From NCBI GenBank assembly GCA_947166305.1, contig CAMVDV010000019.1, forward strand, positions 1 to 58,901: DNA of 58,901 nucleotides, written 5' to 3'. Every line of letters starts with the position of its first letter. The first letter of the stretch is position 1. This DNA comes from an uncultured Prevotellaceae bacterium (GTDB lineage: Bacteria > Bacteroidota > Bacteroidia > Bacteroidales > Bacteroidaceae). Below, in pieces: positions 1-7,788 of this stretch. Both the position numbers and the translations under genes were made by a program. The notes below the pieces were generated by a model. It was not told the origin of the DNA. It saw nothing but the letters and a program-made list of their open reading frames with translations, and made no database searches.

Positions 1-2
1 CA

Positions 3-1118
3 GGGCTGACCTCCATCACCATCCCTGCCAGCGTGGACAGCATCGGCAGAGGCGTCTTCACACATTGCGACGCGCTCAAGACACTCAAGATAGAGGACAA
101 AGACATCCCACTGCGCTTCGGCAACGACTTCTGGAACGGCACAAACGGCACCAACGAGCTCTGCACGACACCACTCGACGAGCTGTACGTCGGACGCCCT
201 GTCAAGATGGATCAAATTAACTCTATTGCAAAGGAGACGAAGGTCTTGACGTTGGGCGAGTTCTTTGCCGGCAGCGACCACGTCTCACAAAACTTCAACG
301 GACTCTTCAGCAAGCTTATTGTCACGGATGCTGTCAACGTGCCTTGGTTCGCCCCGATGTTCATCGAAGCAAGCACCTTCGCAAAAGTCACATACGACCA
401 AGCCTATCTGTTCGTGCCAAGCGCCGAGTCCGTGGAGGCATACAGCAGACAGCCAAGCTGGAGCCTGTTCCTACACATCGCCCAGGGAACATACGAACAG
501 GAGGAAGAGGTCATCATCCTTCTCGACAACGTTGCCTCCTTCAGCAGCGAGCGCGACCTTGACTTTTCGGGCAGCGACCTCAAGGCATACGTCTGCACCG
601 GCATCGAGAGAAAGACAAACAGGGTGGTGATGACACGCGTGAACGACGTTGCTGCCGGCACCGGCCTTCTGCTTGTCGGCACGCCGGGCATTGCATACAA
701 GGTTCCCTGCACTCCCCACTCCTCCACTTATGACAACCTGCTCCAAGCAAACATCGCGGAAAGCGTGATAGAGCCAACCACCGTCAGCGGAAGGGTGAAC
801 TACATCTTCGACGAGTCAACTACAGACGCTTCCGCGCCTTCCAGCCGTATGGAAGCGACGGAATATGACATGGGATTCCTCGCCATCGACGCTCCCGTCA
901 CGCTCCCCGGCAAGAAGGCATACCTGCAACTGCCAGGCATCATCGCCATGAGCGGCACGTCCATCGGCGTTGTCCTGAACGACGAGGTGATAACAGGAAG
1001 TCCTATCCTTACCTCGCCCGAGGAAGAGGAACTGATATACAACCTGGCAGGCCAACGTCTCAGCAAGAAGCAAAAGGGCATCAACATTGTGGGAAGCAGA
1101 AAGGTTATGGTCAAATAG
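3..1118 (+). CDS. BspA-like leucine-rich-repeat surface protein, C-terminal part
   Basis: The reading frame is open from the left edge (base 3), so the gene begins outside the window and only its last 371 or so codons are seen. The first residues (LTSITIPASVDSIGRGVFTHC) fit a BspA/TpLRR leucine-rich repeat (LRR_5 type), found in surface proteins of oral and gut Bacteroidales. After about 35 residues the repeats stop and a long non-repeat region of unknown fold follows. The end, YNLAGQRLSKKQKGINIV...KVMVK, is a short conserved tail common on Prevotella surface proteins. An internal GTG at 33 is unlikely to be the real start because the repeat runs through it. Family call is firm; ligand unknown. 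Confidence 0.85.
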   Translation, partial: GLTSITIPASVDSIGRGVFTHCDALKTLKIEDKDIPLRFGNDFWNGTNGTNELCTTPLDELYVGRPVKMDQINSIAKETKVLTLGEFFAGSDHVSQNFNGLFSKLIVTDAVNVPWFAPMFIEASTFAKVTYDQAYLFVPSAESVEAYSRQPSWSLFLHIAQGTYEQEEEVIILLDNVASFSSERDLDFSGSDLKAYVCTGIERKTNRVVMTRVNDVAAGTGLLLVGTPGIAYKVPCTPHSSTYDNLLQANIAESVIEPTTVSGRVNYIFDESTTDASAPSSRMEATEYDMGFLAIDAPVTLPGKKAYLQLPGIIAMSGTSIGVVLNDEVITGSPILTSPEEEELIYNLAGQRLSKKQKGINIVGSRKVMVK

Positions 1119-1188
1119 CCGTCTCCTCGGGGGATGCTCCCCTGCCCTCAGACCTCACCAAGCATCGCCCGACGGCTGAGGGAAAAGT

Positions 1189-1222
1189 AAAGAGGATGTG
1201 CCTAAGTTGGCACATCCTCTTT
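1189..1222. terminator. Bidirectional intrinsic terminator
   Basis: A perfect 14-bp stem (AAAGAGGATGTGCC at 1189-1202 with its complement at 1209-1222) closes a 6-base loop, with A and T runs on its two sides. It lies between the convergent ends of the leucine-rich-repeat gene and the acyl-CoA dehydrogenase gene, so it can serve both. Confidence 0.8.
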
Positions 1223-1246
1223 CAAGTTTCCCGCGGAGCGTGACCC

Positions 1247-2959
1247 TTACTCGCCCAGCGTGTTCTTTATCCAGCTGTTGTGTTTCTCCACTTCTGCCTC
1301 GGCAAGGCGGACGTAGCAGTGCAGGCTCTCGCCGAAGAGCTCGGGCGACTTCGTTGCATTCTGCATGAGGAGGTGGCACATGATGACGTCGGCAGCCATC
1401 TCATAGAGGTGGCGCGCACAGAGGTCGAGCGTGTCCTGGTCGCCGGTTTCCTTCACGGCAGCGGTGCAGGCATTGAACTTCGAGGCCATTGCAAAGACCC
1501 TCTCTAACTCCCCCTTAAAGGGGGAGGACTCCCTCCCTTTAAGGGAGGGTTGGGGTAGGTCTTTTTCCATCTCCTCGATGACCTGACTGTAGAAGCCGTT
1601 GGTCACATAACGGATGGCGGCCACGGTCTGCAACTGAGTCGTGCCTTCATAAATGGAGGTGATACGGGCGTCGCGGTAGATGCGTTGGCAGGCATACTCG
1701 AGCATGAAGCCTGAGCCGCCGTGCACCTGGATGCAGTCGTAGGCATTCTGGTTGGCATACTCGCTGTTCATGCCTTTGGCAAGCGGCGTGAAGGCATCGG
1801 CCAGGCGGCTGTACTTCTTCAGCTCGGCACGCTCTTCGGGCTCCAGCTTGCGGTCGCGGCTGATGTCCTCCAAGGCCTTGTAGATGTCGACGTAGCGTGC
1901 CGTCTGGTAGAGCAGAGCGCGACCGGCATCGAGGCGGGCCTTGATGTTCGATATCATCTCCTGCACGGCAGGGAACTCGATGATGGCTTTGCCGAACTGT
2001 TTACGGTCCTTGGCATAGCTCACGGCCTCATTATATGCAGCCTGCGAGAGGCCGACGCTCTGGGCGGCAATGCCGAGGCGGGCGCCGTTCATCAGCGACA
2101 TTACATATTTAATAAGGCCGAGCTTGCGGTCGCCACACAGCTCGCACTTAGCGTTCTTATAGACCAACTCACAGGTTGGCGAGCCGTGGATGCCGAGTTT
2201 GTTCTCGATGCGACGCACATCGACGCCTCCGTCGCGCTTGTCGTAGATGAACATCGAGAGTCCGCGGCCGTCGCGTGTGCCAGCTTCGCTGCGTGCCAGC
2301 ACAAGATGGATGTCGGAGTCGCCGTTCGTGATGAAGCGCTTCGAGCCATTCAGACGCCAGCAATTGTTCTCTTCGTCGAAGGTTGCCTTGAGCATGACGC
2401 TCTGCAAGTCGCTGCCTGCATCGGGTTCTGTGAGGTCCATCGACATCGTCTCGCCCTTGCAGACACGCGGGATGTACTTCTGTCGCTGGTCCTCGGAGCC
2501 AAAGCAATAGAGCGTCTCGATGCAATCCTGCAGGCTCCAGATGTTCTCGAAGCCAGCGTCGCCAGCCGAGACGATTTCGTTGGCAGCCGTATAGACTGTG
2601 ACGGGCAGGTTCAGCCCACCATAGCGTCGGGGCATTGTCATGCCGTTCAGGCCCGCGTGGTTCATTGCGGCGAGGTTCTCGTAGGTCTTGCTTGCGTATC
2701 TGACCCTGCCGTTCTCGTGATGCGGTCCCTCGGCATCGACCTCCTCGGCGTTTGGCGCCACCACGTTAGCCACGATGTCGCCAACGACGTCGAGCACCTT
2801 GTCGTAGGTGTCCATAGCGTCTACATAGTCCTGCGGCGCCTCGTCGTACTGGTCCTTGTCCTCGAACTGACGTTCCTTGAGCTCGACAATCCGCTCCATA
2901 AGAGGACTGTTCTCAAGCTCGAATTTAATCTCGTTTATGTCTTTATAGTAGTTCATCAT
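1247..2959 (-). CDS. Acyl-CoA dehydrogenase, ETF-linked
   Basis: FAD-dependent acyl-CoA dehydrogenase of 570 residues. It should oxidise an acyl-CoA to the enoyl-CoA, or run in reverse, and exchange electrons with the EtfAB flavoprotein encoded just upstream. Family marks are MDLTEPDAGSDLQSV near residue 174, the FAD-contact stretch SYAKDRKQFGKAI, and IYEGTTQLQ, whose Glu is the usual catalytic base. It is longer than simple short-chain enzymes (about 380 residues) because of N- and C-terminal extensions seen in many Bacteroidetes forms. Residues about 467-487 (LPQPSLKGRESSPFKGE) are not enzyme sequence but translation of a repeat doublet at 1501-1560. The order etfB-etfA-acd on the minus strand supports one operon; substrate chain length cannot be told. 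Confidence 0.93.
   Translation of the reverse strand: MMNYYKDINEIKFELENSPLMERIVELKERQFEDKDQYDEAPQDYVDAMDTYDKVLDVVGDIVANVVAPNAEEVDAEGPHHENGRVRYASKTYENLAAMNHAGLNGMTMPRRYGGLNLPVTVYTAANEIVSAGDAGFENIWSLQDCIETLYCFGSEDQRQKYIPRVCKGETMSMDLTEPDAGSDLQSVMLKATFDEENNCWRLNGSKRFITNGDSDIHLVLARSEAGTRDGRGLSMFIYDKRDGGVDVRRIENKLGIHGSPTCELVYKNAKCELCGDRKLGLIKYVMSLMNGARLGIAAQSVGLSQAAYNEAVSYAKDRKQFGKAIIEFPAVQEMISNIKARLDAGRALLYQTARYVDIYKALEDISRDRKLEPEERAELKKYSRLADAFTPLAKGMNSEYANQNAYDCIQVHGGSGFMLEYACQRIYRDARITSIYEGTTQLQTVAAIRYVTNGFYSQVIEEMEKDLPQPSLKGRESSPFKGELERVFAMASKFNACTAAVKETGDQDTLDLCARHLYEMAADVIMCHLLMQNATKSPELFGESLHCYVRLAEAEVEKHNSWIKNTLGE
1501..1560. repeat. Palindromic repeat doublet inside the acyl-CoA dehydrogenase gene
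   Basis: Two facing palindromes, CTCCCCCTTAAAGGGGGAG (about 1508-1525) and CCTCCCTTTAAGGGAGG (1532-1548), each with an outward tail (CTCTAA on the left, TTGGGGTAGGT on the right). The 60 bases keep the host frame open and add about 20 residues. Same overall build as other family-A doublets in the window. Confidence 0.8.
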
Positions 2960-2965
2960 ATTCGG

Positions 2966-2996
2966 CCTCTCCCCAACCCTCTCCCGTGGGAGAGGG
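2966..2996 (-). repeat. Family-B palindrome, left flank of the DUF559 gene
   Basis: CCCTCTCCCGTGGGAGAGGG at 2977-2996 with the tail CCTCTCCCCAA on its left. Read on the minus strand it matches the copy at 3421-3453, which points the other way. Confidence 0.8.
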
Positions 2997-3019
2997 AGAA
3001 AGGGATGCTGAGGACTTTA

Positions 3020-3394
3020 TTATAATGTTAATAATTTGCTTTTTATTGTTTGCGTCACGTTTTGTATGTCGTAAAGAACAGCCTCATTGGAGAAACGGAT
3101 GACAGAATAACCCAATCGTTCGATAACTGCTGTGCGACCTTCATCGTTCAGTTGCTGGTCGGGCTGGTTGTGGTATCCACCATCAATCTCTATCACCAGT
3201 TTCTTCTTCAGACAGATGAAGTCTGCTATGTAGTCCCCTATTGGATGTTGGCGTCTGAAATGGAAGCCTTGTAAAGTACGAAGGTTTTTCCACATCACCT
3301 GTTCAGCCAATGTCATTTCTCTGCGGTTCTGCTTAGCAAAATCCTTGAGCAAAGAATATCTGTCTGGGTAGGTTGTCTTTATTCCGTACCCCAT
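3020..3394 (-). CDS. DUF559 family endonuclease-like protein
   Basis: A 124-residue protein with the DUF559 pattern: LAEQVMWKNLR (residues 29-39), FRRQHPIGDYIADFIC (46-61), LVIEIDGGYH (66-75) and GYSVIRFSN (95-103). D58, E69 and D71 fit the metal-binding core of the PD-(D/E)XK / Vsr-like nuclease fold. Activity and substrate are unknown for most of this family. The gene interrupts the etfA-acyl-CoA dehydrogenase pair in the same orientation and is bracketed by inverted copies of a palindromic repeat. That context suggests it arrived with, or acts on, those repeats; this is inference. Length is normal for a stand-alone DUF559 protein, so it looks intact. Confidence 0.85.
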   Translation of the reverse strand: MGYGIKTTYPDRYSLLKDFAKQNRREMTLAEQVMWKNLRTLQGFHFRRQHPIGDYIADFICLKKKLVIEIDGGYHNQPDQQLNDEGRTAVIERLGYSVIRFSNEAVLYDIQNVTQTIKSKLLTL

Positions 3395-3420
3395 ATCATC
3401 AAAGATTGCTCTCCCTTCTC

Positions 3421-3453
3421 CCCTCTCCCACGGGAGAGGGGTTGGGGGTGAGG
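3421..3453 (+). repeat. Family-B palindrome, right flank of the DUF559 gene
   Basis: CCCTCTCCCACGGGAGAGGG at 3421-3440 followed by GTTGGGGGTGAGG. The tail ends on the base before the etfA stop codon. Inverted relative to the copy at 2966-2996. Confidence 0.85.
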
Positions 3454-4521
3454 CTACTTGCTGTTCTGCTTATAATACTTAATCAACTTTGGCACCACTT
3501 CTTCCACGGTGCCGTTGATGACGTAGTCTGCTATCTGGTTGATGGGGGCATTCTCGTCGCTGTTGATGGAGATGATGATGCCCGACTCCTTCATGCCTGC
3601 CACGTGCTGGATGGCACCACTGATGCCGCAAGCAATGTAGACCTTCGGGCGGACGGTAACGCCTGTCTGACCAATCTGAAGGTCGTGGTCGGCAAAGCCT
3701 GCATCGACGGCAGCACGGCTGGCACCGACTTCTGCATGAAGCACTCGGGCGAGTTCGTAGAGCTGGTCGAATCCTTCCTTCGAACCCACGCCGTAGCCAC
3801 CTGCCACGATGATGCTTGCGCCCTTCAGGTTGTTCTTTGCTGCCTCCACATGTCGGTCGATAACCTTGGTGACGTATTCTGTTTCGGGCACGAACTTAGC
3901 CACATCTTCGATGATGACCTCGCCCGGGTAATTCGGGTCGAGCACTTCGGCCTTCATCACGCCAGAGCGAACCGTTGCCATCTGCGGACGATTCTCGGGA
4001 TTGACAATCGTTGCAACGATGTTGCCGCCAAAGGCCGGACGTATCTGATAGAGCAGATTGTCGTAGTGTTTGCCCAGCTTCTTGTCGTCGTGCGGACCTA
4101 TTTCGAGGGCTGTGCAATCGGCAGTAAGACCACTATGCAATGCCGACGAGACGCGCGGACCGAGGTCACGACCAACGACGTCGGCACCCATCAGACAGAT
4201 TTGCGGCTGCTCTTGCTTGAAGAGATTGACGAGCACTGCCGTGTGCGGCTTGCTGGTGTAGGGGGCAAGACCTTCTGCATCGAAGATGTGCAGTTTGTCG
4301 ACGCCATAGGGAAGGATTTGGCTTTCCACTTTGCCTGTGATGCCGCTGCCTGCTGCCACTGCCTCGAGCTTTACGCCCAGGGTATTGGCCAGCTTGCGAC
4401 CTTTGGTGAGAAGTTCCTGCGACACTTCCTGCACCTGCGTGCCTTCTATTTCACAATAAACGAAGACGGACCCCCCTGCCCCCTTTAGGGGGAGTGGGTT
4501 GTTGATATTTGATGTACTCAT
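3454..4521 (-). CDS. etfA: Electron transfer flavoprotein, alpha subunit
   Basis: Alpha subunit of the FAD-containing electron transfer flavoprotein that links acyl-CoA dehydrogenase to other redox partners. The C-terminal FAD domain is clear: IIVAGGYGVGSKEGFDQL, GASRAAVDAGFADHDLQIGQTG and PKVYIACGISGAIQHVAGM. The N-terminal domain matches EtfA/FixB (VFVYCEIEGTQVQEVSQELL). The protein begins MSTSNINNPLPLKGAGGS before the conserved VFVYCE; residues about 8-17 are encoded by a palindromic repeat, and the ATG lies between the two arms of an inverted pair. So the original start has probably been replaced. It lies about 50 bases after etfB and before the DUF559 gene. Confidence 0.94.
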   Translation of the reverse strand: MSTSNINNPLPLKGAGGSVFVYCEIEGTQVQEVSQELLTKGRKLANTLGVKLEAVAAGSGITGKVESQILPYGVDKLHIFDAEGLAPYTSKPHTAVLVNLFKQEQPQICLMGADVVGRDLGPRVSSALHSGLTADCTALEIGPHDDKKLGKHYDNLLYQIRPAFGGNIVATIVNPENRPQMATVRSGVMKAEVLDPNYPGEVIIEDVAKFVPETEYVTKVIDRHVEAAKNNLKGASIIVAGGYGVGSKEGFDQLYELARVLHAEVGASRAAVDAGFADHDLQIGQTGVTVRPKVYIACGISGAIQHVAGMKESGIIISINSDENAPINQIADYVINGTVEEVVPKLIKYYKQNSK

Positions 4522-4568
4522 GTTCTGTTTGCTGTTATTAATTCTCCCCCTAAAGGGGGATGGGGGGT
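4470..4568. repeat. Inverted repeat pair around the etfA start codon
   Basis: A left arm (CCCCCCTGCCCCCTTTAGGG, from about 4471, then GGAG) and a right arm (CTCCCCCTAAAGGGGGA, from 4544, then TGGGGGGTC), with tails pointing outward and about 50 bases between. The etfA ATG (4519-4521) is in that spacer. A REPIN-like doublet of family A. Confidence 0.8.
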
Positions 4569-4570
4569 CA

Positions 4571-5458
4571 TTAACCTATTGTATGACTTGCAAGGAGTTC
4601 CTTAATCAAACCGTTCACGTCCTCGTCACTGCCTGTCAACACCTTGCTCTCCTTAGCCTTGAAGACGATGTTTTCCACGTTCTTCACTTTGGTGGGAGAG
4701 CCTGCCAAGCCGCATTGCTGCAAGTCGGCATCCACGTCGGCGCAGCTCAGCTGACCGAGCTTGAGGTAAGGTTTCTTCTCATATTCGCTTGCGTATGGCA
4801 GGTCGCCGAAGCCAGTGCCTTGCGGCAACTCCATCGGGGCGAGGCATCGTTTGAACTTCATGACGCGCTTTACGTTCCTCGGACGACACGGTGCAGCGCT
4901 GCCGTTGACGGTGAGAACGCAGGGAAGCGGACTCTCCACGGTCTCCACGCCACCGTCAATATGGCGCTTGACAGTTATCTTTCCATCCTTCAGGGAAAGT
5001 ATTTCCTCGCTGTAGGTGATTTGATTCAAGCCCAACTTCTCAGCCACCTGCGGTCCCACTTGAGCCGTGTCGCCGTCGATGGCCTGCCGTCCGCCAATGA
5101 TAAGGTCGGCATCGGGACAGACATGCTTGATGGCAGTGGCGAGGGCATAGCTCGTGGCGAGCGTGTCGGCACCGGCAAAGGCACGGTCGGTCAACAGGTA
5201 GCCGCCGTCGGCACCTCGGTACATGGCTTCGCGGATAACCTCTGCCGCACGGCCAGGGCCCATGGTGATGACGGTGACCGTCGTGCCGGGGAATTGGTCT
5301 TTCAGTCTCAAAGCCTGCTCGAGGGCATTGAGGTCCTCGGGATTGAAGATGGCAGGCAGTGCGCTACGATTGACGGTTCCCTCCGGCGTCATGGCATCGG
5401 GACCCACGTTGCGCGTGTCAGGCACTTGCTTGGCAAGTACGATGATTTTCAATTTCAT
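4571..5458 (-). CDS. etfB: Electron transfer flavoprotein, beta subunit
   Basis: Beta subunit of the electron transfer flavoprotein, 295 residues, somewhat longer than the usual 250-260. Family marks: KIIVLAKQVPDT at the N-terminus, GTVNRSALPAIFNPEDLNAL (the EtfB motif near residues 28-48), TVTVITMGPGRAAEVIREAM, and the signature-like IDGDTAQVGPQVAEKLGLNQ, followed by the C-terminal arm that wraps EtfA. It is first in the operon, ahead of etfA, with a TAnnTTTG promoter box about 50 bases upstream. With acyl-CoA dehydrogenase it forms a flavin-based electron path; a bifurcating role cannot be decided from sequence alone. Confidence 0.95.
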   Translation of the reverse strand: MKLKIIVLAKQVPDTRNVGPDAMTPEGTVNRSALPAIFNPEDLNALEQALRLKDQFPGTTVTVITMGPGRAAEVIREAMYRGADGGYLLTDRAFAGADTLATSYALATAIKHVCPDADLIIGGRQAIDGDTAQVGPQVAEKLGLNQITYSEEILSLKDGKITVKRHIDGGVETVESPLPCVLTVNGSAAPCRPRNVKRVMKFKRCLAPMELPQGTGFGDLPYASEYEKKPYLKLGQLSCADVDADLQQCGLAGSPTKVKNVENIVFKAKESKVLTGSDEDVNGLIKELLASHTIG

Positions 5459-5505
5459 GCTTCTCTATATATAAATATATAATGTGTAACTCGCGTTTTC
5501 GGCTG

Positions 5506-5513
5506 CAAAGGTA
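5506..5513 (-). promoter_or_regulatory. Bacteroidales -7 box for the etfB operon
   Basis: TACCTTTG on the minus strand, fitting TAnnTTTG, about 48 bases before the etfB ATG. Upstream is an A-rich run of repeated GTTGAAAA units (5522-5556). Confidence 0.65.
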
Positions 5514-5624
5514 CAAAGAAAAGTTGAAAAGTTGAAAAGTTGAAAAGTTAAAAAGTATGGGATGAAGCATTATTTAACGGCAAACGCAAGTTTCGGGGAC
5601 TACAGAGCAGACAGCGACAGCCTT

Positions 5625-5798
5625 CATGAAACGCCGGGAAACGCCACACGAGGAAATCGCAAACGCCACACGAGGGAATTGCCAACGCCACACGAGGAGT
5701 TTGGCCGCTGCTCATGAGTAGTGAGTAATCCTCACGCAGAAGCCCTTCGCATCACACGAGCTGCATCGGGCCACGGCACCATTTTCCGCACCGCCACC
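5625..5798. repeat. 22-bp-period intergenic array 1
   Basis: Anchors CATG 5625, CACG 5647, CACG 5669, CACG 5691 and CATG 5713 are spaced exactly 22 bp. The spacing continues after a 2-base shift with CACG 5733, CACG 5755 and CACC 5777. The three central units share CACACGAGG; the outer ones keep only the anchor. It lies between the terminator of the Bax-inhibitor-like gene and the etfB promoter. Confidence 0.75.
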
Positions 5799-5837
5799 GA
5801 TGCAGAGGATTGGCTTCCTCTGCTCCATCGGAAGGCA

Positions 5838-5889
5838 AAAAAAAGAAGGAGAGATGTGTCGAAATCGTGATTCCGGCACACTCTCCTTC
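5838..5889 (-). terminator. Intrinsic terminator after the Bax-inhibitor-like gene
   Basis: On the minus strand GAAGGAGAGTGTG pairs with CACATCTCTCCTTC across an 18-base loop, with one bulge, then a run of T. It lies 22 bases past the stop at 5911. Confidence 0.75.
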
Positions 5890-5910
5890 CGTGCTTCCAG
5901 CCATCGTCCG

Positions 5911-6630
5911 TTATCTTCTCTTACCGAAAATCTGGAGAAGGTAGAGGAACAAGTTGACGAAGTCGAGATAGAGCGAAAGGGCTCCGAGAAGGGCCAGCTT
6001 CTGCGTGCCTTCGTTCACGTCGTCGGCCTGCATCAGCATCTGCTTTATCTTCTGAGAATCCCAGGCTGTAAGTCCCACAAAGACTATCACGCCAACATAG
6101 CTCACCACCATCGTCAGCACGTCGCTCTTCAAGAAGATGTTGACCACCGTGGCGATGATGATACCGATGAGTCCCATGAACATGAACCTACCCATCACAG
6201 AGAGGTCACGCTTCGTGGTGTAGCCCACCACGGCCATGGCTGCAAACGTACCGGCAGTGATGAAGAAGACCGTGGCAATGGACGACATCTCGTAAGCCAG
6301 GAAGATGACAGACAGCGTGGCACCGTTGATGACGGAATAGAGCACAAACATCAGAGTGGCCGTCAGCAGCGAGATGCGATTGATGGCAGCGCTGACGCCA
6401 AACACCAAGGCAAGTTCTGCACCAAACAATCCAAAAAAGAGCAGTTTGTTGGAGAAGATTGTCTCCAAGAGCGACGGACTTGTGGCTACATAATAGGCTG
6501 TCATGCCCGTGATGAGCAGGGCAAGCGACATCCACACATACACTTTTCGCATGAGGACAGGAAACGCCTCAGACACGGCCAACTGCCGCTCGGCAGCTGA
6601 GTCCCAGTAATTCAGATTCCTTTCTTCCAT
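5911..6630 (-). CDS. Bax inhibitor-1 / YccA family membrane protein
   Basis: Inner-membrane protein of 239 residues with seven likely membrane segments starting near residue 28 (VYVWMSLALLITGMTAYYVA). The last helix, YLDFVNLFLYLLQIFG followed by a basic KRR tail, is a family signature, as are GVSAAINRIS and FVGLTAWDSQKIKQM. Members of the BI-1/YccA family act as membrane calcium/proton leak channels or modulate FtsH proteolysis; which applies here is not known. Length is normal. It is followed by a clear terminator and preceded, after a repeat doublet, by the SPFH gene on the same strand. Confidence 0.92.
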   Translation of the reverse strand: MEERNLNYWDSAAERQLAVSEAFPVLMRKVYVWMSLALLITGMTAYYVATSPSLLETIFSNKLLFFGLFGAELALVFGVSAAINRISLLTATLMFVLYSVINGATLSVIFLAYEMSSIATVFFITAGTFAAMAVVGYTTKRDLSVMGRFMFMGLIGIIIATVVNIFLKSDVLTMVVSYVGVIVFVGLTAWDSQKIKQMLMQADDVNEGTQKLALLGALSLYLDFVNLFLYLLQIFGKRR

Positions 6631-6670
6631 AAAGACATCTTTTTTATTTACTATTTACTATTTATAGACC

Positions 6671-6770
6671 CTTCCAAACCTCCCCTTAAAGGGGAGGCTT
6701 TCTTCGTAGAGAGTTCGCCTGAAGTTCTCCCCCTAGGGGGAGTTAGAGGGGGCTTTGGGTTAGGGGGTCT
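6671..6770. repeat. Palindromic repeat doublet between the SPFH and BI-1 genes
   Basis: Left arm CCTCCCCTTAAAGGGGAGG (from about 6679) and right arm CTCCCCCTAGGGGGAG (6727-6742), with outward tails CTTCCAAA and TTAGAGGGGGCTTTGGG. A family-A doublet that fills most of the 150-base gap. Confidence 0.75.
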
Positions 6771-6779
6771 TTTCCTTTT

Positions 6780-7733
6780 TTATGTCCCTGCGTTCACCAC
6801 GGGCTGAGCTGAATCGTCTCCGCAGAGCACGACGAGCAGATTGCTCACCATTGCTGCCTTCTTGTCGGCATCGAGTTCAACGACTCCTTCGGCAGAAAGC
6901 TTGTCGAGCGCCATCTTAACCATTGAGACTGCACCGTCCACAATCTTTTCCCTTGCCGTGATGATGGCCGAGGCTTGCTGACGGCGCAACATGACTGCAG
7001 CTATCTCGGGAGCATACGCAAGGTAGTTGATGCGGGCCTCCACCACCTCGATGCCGGCAAGGGCAAGACGGTCGTCGAGCTTCTGTTCGAGGAGTTGGTT
7101 GATGTCTTCCGAGCCAGAACGAAGCGTCAACTCGCCTGCGCTGCCGTCTTCATCGTCGTAGGCATACTGACCAGCCACCTGTCGCAAAGCCGCATCGCTC
7201 TGCACGCGGACAAACTTCTCCAGCGCGTTCATGATGCTCTTCACGTCGGCTCCTTGTGCCTGCGACGTTGCCATCGTCTGCGTGTCGACCTCGAAGAGAG
7301 CCTTGTATGTGTCCTTCAACTTCCAGACGAGCACGAGACCAATCATCACCGGATTGCCAACCTTGTCGTTCACCTTGATGGGCTCGGCATCGAGGTTGCG
7401 GGCACGAAGCGACAGACGCTTTGTGCCGTAGAAGGGATTTATCCAGTAGAAGCCAGCTTTGGCAAACGTTCCGGCATACTTTCCGAACCAAGTCGTGACG
7501 CGAGCCTCGTTTGGTTCCAACTGCATCAGTCCGCACCACATGATGATGTTCACGATGAGCAGCAAGACACTGCCGCCAAGCAGCCAGCCTCCCTCACTGC
7601 CGTCCGAGGCATCAAGCATGATGATGCTCTTCACAATCAGTGCAACCGAAAGCACCAGCACTGCCAAGTTCACAAACAACATCAGGAAGCCGTTCATCAC
7701 AGTTCCTTTGAACTCATATTCCTTTGTTTCCAT
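6780..7733 (-). CDS. SPFH (band 7) domain membrane protein
   Basis: A 317-residue protein with two N-terminal membrane segments (about residues 13-36 and 49-67), then an SPFH/band-7 domain: EPNEARVTTWFGKYAGTFAKAGFYWINPF, LRARNLDAEPIKVNDKVGNPV and VLVWKLKDTYKALFEV. A helical segment follows with RRQQASAIITAREKIVDGAV. SPFH proteins form large rings in membranes and often organise proteases or membrane domains; the partner here is unknown. Next to the BI-1/YccA gene the context suggests membrane-protein quality control, since YccA is linked to FtsH in other bacteria; that is inference. Confidence 0.9.
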   Translation of the reverse strand: METKEYEFKGTVMNGFLMLFVNLAVLVLSVALIVKSIIMLDASDGSEGGWLLGGSVLLLIVNIIMWCGLMQLEPNEARVTTWFGKYAGTFAKAGFYWINPFYGTKRLSLRARNLDAEPIKVNDKVGNPVMIGLVLVWKLKDTYKALFEVDTQTMATSQAQGADVKSIMNALEKFVRVQSDAALRQVAGQYAYDDEDGSAGELTLRSGSEDINQLLEQKLDDRLALAGIEVVEARINYLAYAPEIAAVMLRRQQASAIITAREKIVDGAVSMVKMALDKLSAEGVVELDADKKAAMVSNLLVVLCGDDSAQPVVNAGT

Positions 7734-7788
7734 AATATAATATAAGTAAGAGGTTATTCTTTATGCAGAAAAAGCGTAAAGCAGGAGT

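Larger units (their letters stand above)
2961..3453 (-). mobile_element. Candidate mobile unit: DUF559 gene between inverted palindromic repeats
   Basis: The whole gap between the acyl-CoA dehydrogenase start (2959) and the etfA stop (3454) is one unit: a palindrome with outward tail, the DUF559 gene, and a second palindrome of the same family in opposite orientation, also with outward tail. The tails end in GAGGC on both sides. No transposase and no clear target-site duplication were seen, so mobility is inferred from the layout only. Confidence 0.4.

Noticed and set aside
1721..3025. Long plus-strand frame opposite the acyl-CoA dehydrogenase gene
   Set aside because: It is antisense to a clear enzyme, has no domain and only reflects GC-rich codon use on the other strand.
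3373..5482. Plus-strand frames opposite etfA and etfB
   Set aside because: Shadows of conserved genes with no start context or domain.
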